A DNA stretch of 64,000 nt from an uncultured Eubacteriales bacterium (GTDB taxonomy: Bacteria > Bacillota > Clostridia > Lachnospirales > Lachnospiraceae), in contig OMXJ01000004.1 in the NCBI GenBank assembly GCA_900315015.1, positions 62,001 to 126,000 on the forward strand. Reading direction: 5' to 3'. The notes beneath the pieces were generated by a model that was not told where the DNA came from, did not search any database, and saw nothing but the letters and a program-made list of their open reading frames with translations. A program made the translations under genes and the position numbers. How positions within the stretch are numbered: position 1 is the first letter of the stretch; the number at the start of each line of letters is the position of its first letter. Of this stretch, positions 54,700-63,630 are shown in pieces.

Positions 54700-55701
54700 A
54701 TGGAAATTAAATATAAAGAATATGAGCACTGCCATTTATGTGCAAGAAACTGCGGAATAAACCGCTATGAAAGGGCAGGCTATTGCGGAATTGGCGCAGA
54801 GCTCCTAGCAGGAAGGGCAGCCCTGCACTACTGGGAGGAGCCTATAATATCAGGAAAAGAAGGCTCGGGAGCAGTGTTTTTTACAGGCTGTTCGCTGCGC
54901 TGTGTATTCTGCCAGAATTACAATCTTGCGCACTGCCTGGAAGGGGGAAATAACTCCTCAAAGGCTCTTACAACGCAAAGGCTGTCAGAAGACTTTTTAA
55001 GACTTCAGGAAGAGGGTGCAAATAACATAAACCTGGTAACAGGAACGCACTATGTACCTCATATAGCAAAAGCCATAGAAAAAGCAAAAAATGCGGGGCT
55101 AGAAATACCAGTACTATACAATACAGGCACCTATGACAATGTGGAAACTGTTAAAATCCTTGATGGACTTGTTGATATTTATCTTCCAGATCTAAAATAT
55201 GTGGATAAAAGCATAAGCGGAAGGTATTCTAAAGCAAAGGATTATTTTGAAGTAGCCACAGCAGCCATAGCAGAAATGTATAGGCAGGTAGGAAAGCCTA
55301 AATTTGTAGTAAAGAAAATAGGCACTAGAAACTATGTGTCATTAAAATCAGAAGAAATAAAAGAAAATGAAAAATTGGATAATGACCAGGAAATACTCAT
55401 GCAAAAGGGTGTGGTAATAAGGCATATGATGCTGCCAGGAGCACTGCTAGACTCAAAGCGCATAGTAAAATATGTAGCAGACACTTATGGTGATAATGTA
55501 TATATGAGCCTGATGTGCCAGTACACGCCATTACACGAGAATTTAAAGGATTATCCGGAAATAGACAAAAAGGTATCAAGGAAAAGGTATGAAAGACTAG
55601 TAGACTATGCCATAGAGCTAGGCATAAAAAATGCCTTCATACAGTCACAGGAAGCAGTCTCAGAAAGCTTCATACCAGCCTTTGATGGAACAGGGATTTA
55701 A
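54700..55701 (+). CDS. PflA-like radical SAM protein
   Basis: The 333-residue protein belongs to the radical SAM group related to pyruvate formate-lyase activating enzymes. The [4Fe-4S] motif is C64-x3-C68-x2-C71 (TGCSLRCVFCQNYN). An N-terminal cysteine group (C11, C14, C18, C29 in CHLCARNC and AGYCG) suggests a second metal site. LVTGTHYVPHI, VDIYLPDLKY and VVIRHMMLPG follow. No glycyl-radical enzyme is encoded nearby, so it may have another substrate. The start codon lacks a good ribosome-binding site. The ABC-F gene begins one base after its stop, so the two are linked. Confidence 0.88.
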   Translation: MEIKYKEYEHCHLCARNCGINRYERAGYCGIGAELLAGRAALHYWEEPIISGKEGSGAVFFTGCSLRCVFCQNYNLAHCLEGGNNSSKALTTQRLSEDFLRLQEEGANNINLVTGTHYVPHIAKAIEKAKNAGLEIPVLYNTGTYDNVETVKILDGLVDIYLPDLKYVDKSISGRYSKAKDYFEVATAAIAEMYRQVGKPKFVVKKIGTRNYVSLKSEEIKENEKLDNDQEILMQKGVVIRHMMLPGALLDSKRIVKYVADTYGDNVYMSLMCQYTPLHENLKDYPEIDKKVSRKRYERLVDYAIELGIKNAFIQSQEAVSESFIPAFDGTGI

Positions 55702-55702
55702 A

Positions 55703-57736
55703 ATGGAAACTTTAATAACGCTAGAGAATGTTTCAAAGGAGTATCCTCATAGGGATGTACTGAAAAATATCAGCTTTGGAATAAATGATGGGGATAGGAT
55801 AGGACTCATCGGAGTAAATGGAACAGGAAAATCAACGCTATTAAAATGTCTCGCAGGAGAAGAAGAGGCGGATGAGGGCAGAATCACTAAAAATGGAAAG
55901 CTAAGGATAGCATATCTTCCGCAGACGCCGGTATTTGATAATAGTAAAAGTGTACTAGATAATGTAGTAGAAGGAAAGAGAGCAGAGGAAGAATATATAA
56001 ATCTAAGAGGACAGGCAAGAACTCTGCTATTGCAGTTTGGAATAGAAAATCCGGATGACACGGCAGAGCACCTATCAGGCGGAACAAAAAAGAGGGCAGC
56101 TCTAGTAAGGACAATACTTACACCGTCAAACTTTCTGATCCTCGATGAGCCTACTAACCACTTAGACTCAGACATGACCGAATGGTTAGAGAACTTCTTA
56201 AAGGGTTATAAGGGAGCCTTTATCATGATAACTCATGACAGATACTTCCTAGATAGAACAGTAAATAAAATGATAGAGCTAGATCAGGGAAAGATATATG
56301 AATATGTAGGAGCAAACTATTCAAAATATCTTGAAATGAAGGCAGAAAGAGAAGAAATAGCCCTGAGCACAGAGCATAAGAATCAGAATCTATATAGAAT
56401 AGAGCTGGCCTGGATGCAAAGAGGAGCAAGAGCTAGAACAACCAAACAAAAGGCACATATCGAACGTTTTAATGAGCTTGCAAATAGAGAAAAGCCGGTA
56501 ATAACTGATGATGAAGTAAAAATCAGCACTCTTTCCTCAAGACTTGGAAAAAAGACAATAATCCTGGATCATATCAGCAAAAGCTTTGGAGAAAAGCAGG
56601 TAATAAAGGATTTCTCATATACCCTTTTATCAGATGACAGAATAGGTATAATAGGAAAGAACGGCTGCGGAAAATCAACACTGTTAAAGCTTATAACAGG
56701 TCTACTACAGCCAGATACAGGAACAGTAGAAACAGGAATTACAGTAAAGGCAGGTTTCTTCTTGCAGGAAAATGAAGAGCTTCCTCAAAATGAAAGAGTA
56801 ATAGACTATATAAGAGAAACAGCAGACTATATAAAATCCACTGATGGAGTAATCACAGCTTCACAGATGCTTGAGAAATTCCTTTTTAGTGGAGCAGCGC
56901 AATATGGCATAATAGGAAAGCTATCAGGCGGAGAAAAAAGAAGGCTATTTCTGCTGCATGTATTAATGCAGGAGCCTAATATCCTGATACTGGATGAACC
57001 TACAAATGATCTTGACATAAAGACGCTGACAATCTTAGAAAACTACCTAAAGAGCTTTCCGGGAATTGTAATCAGCGTATCTCACGACCGCTATTTCCTC
57101 GACAAAATGGCAAATAGAATCTTCTCATTTGAAGGAAATGGCATAATAAAACAGTATGAAGGCGGTTATTCTGACTACAGACTAAAGAAGGAAGTTGAAG
57201 ATGAAAAAGAACTTTTTGGAGAATTATCTGGCGGAAAGAAGAGGGGCAAAGAAGGCAAAGCTGAAGCTAATGGTAAAGGGAAAGCTGAAGCCGGGGCCAT
57301 TGCAGCTGAAAACCAAAATGGAAGTAAAAAAGCTTCAGAAGGCGAAGGCCGAGAAGAAGGCAAAGCGAAAGAAGGCAGTGAAGAAGGGGCTTCTTGGAAC
57401 GGGGAAGGTACTTCTGAAGGTAGGGAAAATTGGAGTGAAGGCAGTGGCAGTTGGAATAAAGGCAGTGCCGGTGGTAACTCGCGTCATGAAAAAAAAGTAA
57501 GATTCTCTTATAAAGAAGAACGTGAATTTGAAACCATAGATGCCGACATAGAAAAGCTGGAAGCAGAGCTGGCAGAGGTAGAAGCAGGAATCGTAAAGGA
57601 AGCAAGCAACTATCCAAAGCTCTCAGAGCTATCAAAAAGAAAAGAAGAATTAGAAACAAAGTTAGAAGAAAAAATGGAGCGCTGGGAGTACTTAAGTGAA
57701 TTAAACGAAAAAATCCAGGCCCAGAAAAAGAACTAA
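55703..57736 (+). CDS. ABC-F family ATPase, Uup/YfmR-like, with long low-complexity linker
   Basis: I start it at the ATG at 55703 (GGAACAGGGA upstream), giving 677 residues. ABC-F proteins work on ribosomes rather than in transport. Two ABC domains are present: GVNGTGKST with LSGGTKKRAALVRTIL and DEPTNHLD, and GKNGCGKST with LSGGEKRRLFLLHVL and DEPTNDLD, joined by the usual charged linker. The C-terminal coiled coil (about residues 610-675, EAELAEVEAGI, KRKEELETKLEEKME) is typical of Uup/YfmR. Between domain 2 and the coiled coil lies a Gly/Glu/Ser/Lys-rich stretch of about 95 residues, longer than usual. Confidence 0.9.
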   Translation: METLITLENVSKEYPHRDVLKNISFGINDGDRIGLIGVNGTGKSTLLKCLAGEEEADEGRITKNGKLRIAYLPQTPVFDNSKSVLDNVVEGKRAEEEYINLRGQARTLLLQFGIENPDDTAEHLSGGTKKRAALVRTILTPSNFLILDEPTNHLDSDMTEWLENFLKGYKGAFIMITHDRYFLDRTVNKMIELDQGKIYEYVGANYSKYLEMKAEREEIALSTEHKNQNLYRIELAWMQRGARARTTKQKAHIERFNELANREKPVITDDEVKISTLSSRLGKKTIILDHISKSFGEKQVIKDFSYTLLSDDRIGIIGKNGCGKSTLLKLITGLLQPDTGTVETGITVKAGFFLQENEELPQNERVIDYIRETADYIKSTDGVITASQMLEKFLFSGAAQYGIIGKLSGGEKRRLFLLHVLMQEPNILILDEPTNDLDIKTLTILENYLKSFPGIVISVSHDRYFLDKMANRIFSFEGNGIIKQYEGGYSDYRLKKEVEDEKELFGELSGGKKRGKEGKAEANGKGKAEAGAIAAENQNGSKKASEGEGREEGKAKEGSEEGASWNGEGTSEGRENWSEGSGSWNKGSAGGNSRHEKKVRFSYKEEREFETIDADIEKLEAELAEVEAGIVKEASNYPKLSELSKRKEELETKLEEKMERWEYLSELNEKIQAQKKN

Positions 57737-57757
57737 GATATTGCTGAAATGCTGATA

Positions 57758-57871
57758 AATAAAGGGGCTTGGGCAAATGTACAATTTGAGTAAAGGCTAA
57801 AATAAAGGGATTTGAGCAAATGTACAATTTGAGTAAAGGCTAAAATAAAGCTTTTTGAAAAAAACATAATT
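57758..57871 (+). repeat. Tandem repeat of 43-bp units after the ABC-F gene
   Basis: Two units (57758-57800 and 57801-57843) share AATAAAGGG and the exact block GCAAATGTACAATTTGAGTA. A third decayed copy begins AATAAAGC at 57844. The bases around the ABC-F stop (57715-57757) resemble the unit only weakly. Confidence 0.85.
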
Positions 57872-57877
57872 AAAAAA

Positions 57878-57922
57878 AGAAAATCTAAGAAACAAAACGT
57901 CTCTTAGATTTTCTATTTTTTT
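57878..57922. terminator. Bidirectional terminator between ABC-F and HD genes
   Basis: AGAAAATCTAAGA (57878-57890) pairs with TCTTAGATTTTCT (57902-57914), with an A run before and a T run after, so it can end transcripts from both convergent genes. Confidence 0.9.
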
Positions 57923-57927
57923 TATTT

Positions 57928-58401
57928 TTACGCGAAAGTCCTGCCAGAAAGCACTTCTTTAGTAGCACAGATCTTATCGGCGATGCATACGATCCAGGCT
58001 TCCCTATTTGTAGGAGGGATAACAGTGAGAGGGAACATATGTCTTTTAATGATGATCTTTTCGATATCATTAAGTTCCCAATCCTCTTCGGCATTCTTAA
58101 GTGCAGTGGTAGGATGGGTAAAGCCATGGATATTATGGCCCTTTCTTTCCTTCTCGTGCCAGTCGTATAAAAAGTAATCATGGAGCAGGGCACCGACAAT
58201 TAAAGAGTGAAGATTTACAGTAATACCAAGCTTTTCAGCGATTATAACGCTAAGGAGCGCAACACCGAAGCAGTGGTCATAAACTGAGATATTTGAATGC
58301 TGGATATATTTTTTAGTATCCGAATATCTGCCTTCCTTTTCTAGTCTTATTGCTTCCTTTCTTATCATACTCTTATATTTCTCAAGTAATATATTAGACA
58401 T
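57928..58401 (-). CDS. HD-domain protein
   Basis: I start it at 58401, where GGAAAGGA precedes the ATG, giving 157 residues; a start at 58434 is less likely. It has the HD phosphohydrolase pattern: an early histidine (VYDHCFGVALLS), the HD pair in VGALLHDYFLYDWH and IIKRHMFPL later. Such proteins act on nucleotides or phosphoesters, but the substrate is unknown. It is divergent from the pel genes and convergent with the ABC-F gene. Family assignment is good, function open. Confidence 0.87.
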   Translation of the reverse strand: MSNILLEKYKSMIRKEAIRLEKEGRYSDTKKYIQHSNISVYDHCFGVALLSVIIAEKLGITVNLHSLIVGALLHDYFLYDWHEKERKGHNIHGFTHPTTALKNAEEDWELNDIEKIIIKRHMFPLTVIPPTNREAWIVCIADKICATKEVLSGRTFA

Positions 58402-58473
58402 ATCTATTCCTTTCCGTCTAAAAAAGCTATTCAATTAAGTGGTTTGCAATAACTAACAAACTCACCACCTTAC

Positions 58474-58482
58474 ATTATAACA
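58474..58482 (-). promoter_or_regulatory. Extended -10 promoter of the HD gene
   Basis: On the - strand TGTTATAAT ends at 58474. The -35 region is weak (TAGATT, 17 bp upstream). The leader can form a hairpin between GTGG and CCAC segments at about 58440-58470. Confidence 0.5.
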
Positions 58483-58611
58483 TATCAATTGAAAAAAATC
58501 TATACGAATATCGAAAAATAAGGTTGAAATTAGGTAAAAAAATGCGGATATTTAAATTGGATATGTAGTGTAAATAAATAAATGATAAAATATAACTATA
58601 ATATAAACTGT

Positions 58612-58640
58612 TTGACTGAAAGGAAAAAATGTGCTAGTAT
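58612..58640 (+). promoter_or_regulatory. Candidate promoter of the pel cluster
   Basis: TTGACT at 58612-58617, a 17-bp spacer and TAGTAT at 58635-58640. Transcription would start at about the GGAGG of pelD, leaving a very short leader. A TATAAT at 58597 without a clear -35 box is an alternative. Confidence 0.5.
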
Positions 58641-58661
58641 GGGTTTGGAGGTAGAAAAATA

Positions 58662-60812
58662 ATGAACATACTATTTACAGGAAATATACGTCCTATTTCT
58701 GTGAATTTTTTTAAAAAAGTTTCTGAGGACAATACCTGTGTTGTATTTGAAGATTATAGCAATGAGGGGCATTTTCTAGCTGATAAGCAGAATAAAGAAG
58801 AAGAGCCGCGTAATCTTGAGAAAATACGAAAATTAAAAAATGTAAAGGTATTTACGACAGAGACAGAGCAGACACTGACAGATCTATATGTAGCATATAG
58901 CTTTGACATGGTGGTATATGTATCAAAAGCGATAGATGGGGCTATTCGCATTTATGATGACTTAGAAATGCTCGAAGAAAATATGTATCTTTGCAGGCAT
59001 AATAAAATAAAGAATTTTGTATTGATTACATCAAATGATGTAAATGCACCGGTTGTACAGGATACAGCAAGAAGCAGAAACAGAAGAGTATTAAATATGA
59101 CAGGCGAGAGGCTTGCATATATAGGCGCATCTGAAGATGAAATGCATACGCAGATCTTAAGAGTTCCGCATATGTATTCAACCGAAGAAAATGACTGGCA
59201 GCTAGAGAAATGGATCCATTCAGCAGTCAGGACAAAGAAAATTTCATTTACAGGCTATAGAGACGAGAACACCGATTTCTTAAATGATGAAGATCTGGGT
59301 GTTCTTGTGGCGCGTATTGCAGATTTACCACCGGATGAGAAGTATCTTGAAATGAATCTTGGGGGAGGAAACATTGAATCCTTAAACGATTTAGTAAACT
59401 GCATAAAGAAAAATATTCCGGGAGTAACCGGAACCTTCAAGAATTTTGTTGTAGGACAGCCAATAGCTTACGGGGATAATACTGCAAAGAAGGAATACGG
59501 CTGGTATCCAACACATGATTTAAGAAAAGAGCTTCCAGACATAATAAGCTCTGTAAAAAATGATATCTTAAATCTGAGCAAAAAGAAAAAGAGAATGAGA
59601 AATCTTAAGAGAATCGGAGAGGTGACCAGAGTAACGGCTGAAATAGCAGTACTTGCGGTAATCACTGAATGGCTGAATCATCTGGTAAAGGGTAATTCTC
59701 TGCTTGAATTTATGGATTTCAGGCTCTTAGCAGTGCTGATAGTAGGAACAATGAATGGACTTATGCCAGGCCTTATATCAGCCCTAATAGCTAGTTTTGG
59801 ATACCTCTTTTCATTACTAGATACAGTGAGCTGGCAGCTTCTTATAACGAACATTCAGAACTGGCTGCCATTTGCGGCTTACTTCCTATTAGGATCAGTA
59901 ACAGGCTACGGCAGAGATAAGATGAACGATAAGCTAAAGAATGTGACAGAAGAAAATGAAGTAATGGAGAAGAAGTACGTATTCTTAAATCTTCTTTATC
60001 ATGATGTATTAAAGACAGCAGAGCACTACAACAACCAGATCATCGGCTATAAGGACAGCTACGGAAAGATCTACTCAGCAGTAAAAGAACTTGAAAAGCT
60101 CTCAACTGAAGAAGTACTCTATGAAGCAGTTCAGGTATTAGAAAAAATGCTTGGAAGTGAATCCATTGGCATCTATAGCTGTAAAAAGGATAGCTGGATG
60201 GCTCGTCTTGAAGTATGCTCTAAGAATGAAAATGAAAGAATGAAGAAGTCCATAGATTTAAGGAACTATATGGAATTTATGGATGAAATGGAGAAGAATG
60301 AGACATTTATAAATAGGGAATGCTTACCGGATTATCCAGCATATGCAGCACCTATTTATGACGGAGAGTATCTATACGGAATAGTCATCATAAAGGAGGC
60401 TGATGAAAGTCAGCTGAACATTGAATTCTCAAATAAATTTACAATAATTTCAAAGCTCATATCCTCATCAATAACAAATGCCATAAAGGAAACCACAAGA
60501 GTGGATAGATTCGTAAAGGGCACAAAGGTATTAAATAGTGAAAACTTTGCAAAGCTCGTAGATATAAGAAAGAAGATGTTCGAAAAGAACTTTGCAGACT
60601 ATACACTTATTAAAATCAATAGCCAGGGCGAAGCAATAAATGAAATTGAGAAGAAAATCGAAAAGGTTACAAGAAATAATGATGTACTTGGAATAGGAAA
60701 GAATAACGAGCTATATCTTCTATTAGTACAGACAGGAAATGTAGGTGCAGAAAAGGTAGCAGGAAGACTAACTGAAATAGGTCAGCAATTCGAGATTGTA
60801 AAGGACTATTAA
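58662..60812 (+). CDS. pelD: PelD-type c-di-GMP receptor fused to an epimerase-like (PelX-like) domain
   Basis: PelD is the inner-membrane receptor that switches on Pel polysaccharide synthesis when it binds c-di-GMP. The 716-residue protein has three parts. Residues 1 to about 305 resemble a NAD-dependent epimerase fold, but the glycine motif is degraded (FTGNIRPIS) and no clear YxxxK is seen. About four membrane segments follow (325-425), then a GAF-like domain (about 440-590) and a GGDEF-like domain (about 600-716). That last domain keeps the I-site RNND (671-674) but has GKNNE in place of GGDEF, as in PelD. pelE starts directly after the stop. Confidence 0.85.
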   Translation: MNILFTGNIRPISVNFFKKVSEDNTCVVFEDYSNEGHFLADKQNKEEEPRNLEKIRKLKNVKVFTTETEQTLTDLYVAYSFDMVVYVSKAIDGAIRIYDDLEMLEENMYLCRHNKIKNFVLITSNDVNAPVVQDTARSRNRRVLNMTGERLAYIGASEDEMHTQILRVPHMYSTEENDWQLEKWIHSAVRTKKISFTGYRDENTDFLNDEDLGVLVARIADLPPDEKYLEMNLGGGNIESLNDLVNCIKKNIPGVTGTFKNFVVGQPIAYGDNTAKKEYGWYPTHDLRKELPDIISSVKNDILNLSKKKKRMRNLKRIGEVTRVTAEIAVLAVITEWLNHLVKGNSLLEFMDFRLLAVLIVGTMNGLMPGLISALIASFGYLFSLLDTVSWQLLITNIQNWLPFAAYFLLGSVTGYGRDKMNDKLKNVTEENEVMEKKYVFLNLLYHDVLKTAEHYNNQIIGYKDSYGKIYSAVKELEKLSTEEVLYEAVQVLEKMLGSESIGIYSCKKDSWMARLEVCSKNENERMKKSIDLRNYMEFMDEMEKNETFINRECLPDYPAYAAPIYDGEYLYGIVIIKEADESQLNIEFSNKFTIISKLISSSITNAIKETTRVDRFVKGTKVLNSENFAKLVDIRKKMFEKNFADYTLIKINSQGEAINEIEKKIEKVTRNNDVLGIGKNNELYLLLVQTGNVGAEKVAGRLTEIGQQFEIVKDY

Positions 60813-61748
60813 ATGATACTGATATTATTAATTCTAATACACCTGATAATAAGTGTGGTGGTCTTTGTTTTGCAGGACATGAACATCTTAAAAATCAGGG
60901 ACAGGATTTATCCTATAGTATATTTAGTGCCTTATGTGGGTTTCATGATGCTGTTAGTTGAGTGCATTATGGACAAAAGAAACCGCATAGGTCAAAGAGA
61001 AATAGACTTAGACAAGCTAGAAATAACCCAGGTCAGATATAAGCAGATAAAGGTACCTCAGAAGGAGGAAAATGAAGTAGTTCCTCTAGAAGAGGCCATG
61101 GCAATAAATGACAGCAGGGTAAGAAGATCTCTGATACTTGATATATTAAGGAAGAATCCTGAAAATTATGTAGCAGTGCTTGAAAAGGCCAGCCTTTCAA
61201 GCGACACAGAGCTCTCCCACTATGCTACAACCTCAATGATGGCAATACAGAGCAGGTATGAAAAGAGCATAACAGAGCTTGAAAAAGAAAAAGAAAGAGA
61301 TAAGGATAATCCGGTAGTACTTGACGATTATGCCACTGTATTAAAGAATTACATTAAAAGTGGCCTCATATCAGGACAGGTGCTTAGGATATATCAAAAT
61401 AAGCTGAATAAGGTGCTTGAAGAACTTAAAGGGCTTTGTCCGGAGAAAATCAAGTATCGTTTTGACTGGATAGACAATAGGCTTGATATAGGAAATACAG
61501 CAGGAGTAAAAGCAGAATGCGAAGACCTGTTAAAGAAATGGCCGGGGGAAGAAAGGTGCTATCAGTCTTATATGGCATATGCCTTTAAGATATCAGATAA
61601 AAAGCTGGCAATGCAGATATTAAAGGAAGTAAAGGAAAAAGAAGTATATCTCTCAAGAGCGGGACGAGAGTGGTACGACTTCTGGAATGCTGAAAGCAAG
61701 GGTGAAGAATTATATGGAAGATCTTCAGGAACAAATCCAAAAATATGA
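60813..61748 (+). CDS. pelE: PelE-like membrane TPR protein
   Basis: The 311-residue protein has two N-terminal membrane segments (about residues 1-20 and 32-52) and a helical cytoplasmic region with TPR-like repeats (NPVVLDDYATVLKNYIK, GVKAECEDLLKKWPGEERCY). PelE is a poorly conserved part of the inner-membrane Pel complex with this layout. The assignment rests on layout and position between pelD and the deacetylase gene. AAAGGA lies in the end of pelD. Its 3' end overlaps the next gene by 35 bp. Confidence 0.75.
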   Translation: MILILLILIHLIISVVVFVLQDMNILKIRDRIYPIVYLVPYVGFMMLLVECIMDKRNRIGQREIDLDKLEITQVRYKQIKVPQKEENEVVPLEEAMAINDSRVRRSLILDILRKNPENYVAVLEKASLSSDTELSHYATTSMMAIQSRYEKSITELEKEKERDKDNPVVLDDYATVLKNYIKSGLISGQVLRIYQNKLNKVLEELKGLCPEKIKYRFDWIDNRLDIGNTAGVKAECEDLLKKWPGEERCYQSYMAYAFKISDKKLAMQILKEVKEKEVYLSRAGREWYDFWNAESKGEELYGRSSGTNPKI

Positions 61749-63618
61749 ACGGGAAGAAATAGCAGATAAAGAAAGAGAAATAAAGAAAAATAGAAAAAAT
61801 AAGAATACCTGGTTCAGAGTAGCAATACCGATAATCGCAATGTTTGTATTTACGGTGTTCGTAGTATTAGAAAGACGAGGAATCTCCGTACAGGTAGCAT
61901 CAAGATTTGAGGATCTGTCAAAAATACAGCTGACAGAAACCTTTGAGCAGGAAAAGGAATGTCTTGTAGTAGTAGACAAAAAGGGAGAAAGCGAAGAAAA
62001 AATCACCTCTGAAATGCTCTTTGTATTAGATAGCTTAAGAGTAGGCTATGATGTAAAGGATGTATCTGAGGTAGACTGGGAAAATGAGCTTAAAAATTAT
62101 AAGACATTAGTACTTTCCTTCCAGGACTGGGATAAGATAGGCGAAGGAGCAGAGCAGCTATCAAAGTGGTTAGTATCAGGCGGAAGAATGATGAATACCA
62201 TGACTCCAGCACCTAACAGTGTATTCTCGCTCCTTGCATCAAAAATAGGAGTAGATTCCTTTTCATCGTATGTAGGAATAGATGGACTAAGGATGGACAA
62301 TAATGCTCTTATAGGAGCAGATCAGAAAAATACCTATAAATTTATGCTGGGTGAAGAAACAGAAATTCTGACTTCACTAGGCGTGTTATTAGATTCAAAG
62401 GCAAAGCGCTATGTATCTTCCTATGACGGAACAGTGCCTCTTATATGGTCAAATGACATAGAGGATGGAAGAGCAGTAATAATGAATTATGTAATTACAG
62501 ATAAATTCCAGAGAGGCTTCTACACACTCTGTTACAGCCTCTTAGAAGATTCCTTCGTGTATCCTGTAATAAATGGTTCATCATTTTACATAGACGACTT
62601 CCCGGCACCAGTACCAGGAGGAAACGGAGAATATATCGAAAGAGACTACGGAATAGATACAGCAAGCTTTTACTCAACTGTATGGTGGCCTCAGATACTC
62701 AACTGGCAGAAGCAGTACGGAATAGTATATACAGGACTCATAATCGAAGATTATAACAACTTTGTTGAAGGAGAACTGCCAAGAAATAAGCAGACCAGCA
62801 GATTCTCATTGTTCGGAAATACCATGATAAATAATGGAAATGAGCTAGGACTCCATGGCTATAATCACCAGCCGCTTTGCGTAGAAGGAATAGATGATAA
62901 TATGCAGTTCGGTGAATACAAGCTCTGGGCAAGCGAAGAAGATCTAAAGAACTCCATAAAGGAGCTTGTAGAATTCTCAAGTGCACTATATCCAACCGAA
63001 AAGTTCCAGGTATATGTACCGCCATCGAACATCATGTCAGAAACCGGAGAAAAGCTCTTGCTTGAAGCAGCACCTGATATAAAGGTAATAGCGAGTGTAT
63101 ATCTAAAAGCAGATGGCGTAGAAAGCATGGTACAGGAATTCACAGTAGAAGAAAACGGCATAATAGATACACCAAGAGTAGTATCAGGCTGCATGCTGGA
63201 TGAATACGCAAAGCTTACTGCTTTTTCAGAATTTAACTTCCATTACGTACAGTCACATTTCGTACATCCGGATGATATATTAGATGAAGACAGAGGTGCA
63301 AAGAGCGGATGGCCTGAAATGTCAAGACAGTTTACAGAATATCTGGAATTAGTAAAGAATGCTGTACCAGATATGAGAAACCTCTCAGGAACAGACATGG
63401 GAGCAGCAACCTATAGATATTGCGGTCTATCAGTAGAAAGAGATATAAAGGACGGCGAAATAGACGTAAGGCTCGGAGGTTTTTCAAAGGAAGCGTATCT
63501 CCTTCTTAGAATAAACGAGGGCGAAGTAAAGAATACAGAAGGCTGCACAGTTACAGAGGTAGCAGATGGTCTGTATTTAGTAAAAGCAGTAGAAGAAAAC
63601 ATCAAAATATATTATTAA
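61714..63618 (+). CDS. DUF2194 PelA-like polysaccharide deacetylase
   Basis: I start it at the ATG at 61714, with AAGGGTGA about 8 bp upstream, giving 634 residues; an in-frame ATG at 61687 lacks a site. It has a basic N-terminus and one membrane anchor (about residues 36-55), then a large extracellular part. NodB-type metal residues are D294-D295 (FYIDDFPAP) and H381/H385 (LGLHGYNHQP), with YVPPSN later. DUF2194 is found in Pel deacetylases; in P. aeruginosa PelA a glycoside hydrolase domain is joined to it, but is absent here. It probably removes acetyl groups from Pel at the cell surface. Confidence 0.83.
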   Translation: MEDLQEQIQKYEREEIADKEREIKKNRKNKNTWFRVAIPIIAMFVFTVFVVLERRGISVQVASRFEDLSKIQLTETFEQEKECLVVVDKKGESEEKITSEMLFVLDSLRVGYDVKDVSEVDWENELKNYKTLVLSFQDWDKIGEGAEQLSKWLVSGGRMMNTMTPAPNSVFSLLASKIGVDSFSSYVGIDGLRMDNNALIGADQKNTYKFMLGEETEILTSLGVLLDSKAKRYVSSYDGTVPLIWSNDIEDGRAVIMNYVITDKFQRGFYTLCYSLLEDSFVYPVINGSSFYIDDFPAPVPGGNGEYIERDYGIDTASFYSTVWWPQILNWQKQYGIVYTGLIIEDYNNFVEGELPRNKQTSRFSLFGNTMINNGNELGLHGYNHQPLCVEGIDDNMQFGEYKLWASEEDLKNSIKELVEFSSALYPTEKFQVYVPPSNIMSETGEKLLLEAAPDIKVIASVYLKADGVESMVQEFTVEENGIIDTPRVVSGCMLDEYAKLTAFSEFNFHYVQSHFVHPDDILDEDRGAKSGWPEMSRQFTEYLELVKNAVPDMRNLSGTDMGAATYRYCGLSVERDIKDGEIDVRLGGFSKEAYLLLRINEGEVKNTEGCTVTEVADGLYLVKAVEENIKIYY

Positions 63619-63630
63619 TGGAGAAAAAAA

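Noticed and set aside
57267-57827. 186-codon Leu/His-rich frame on the - strand opposite the ABC-F linker
   Set aside because: It arises from the low-complexity linker and repeats on the other strand; no start signal.
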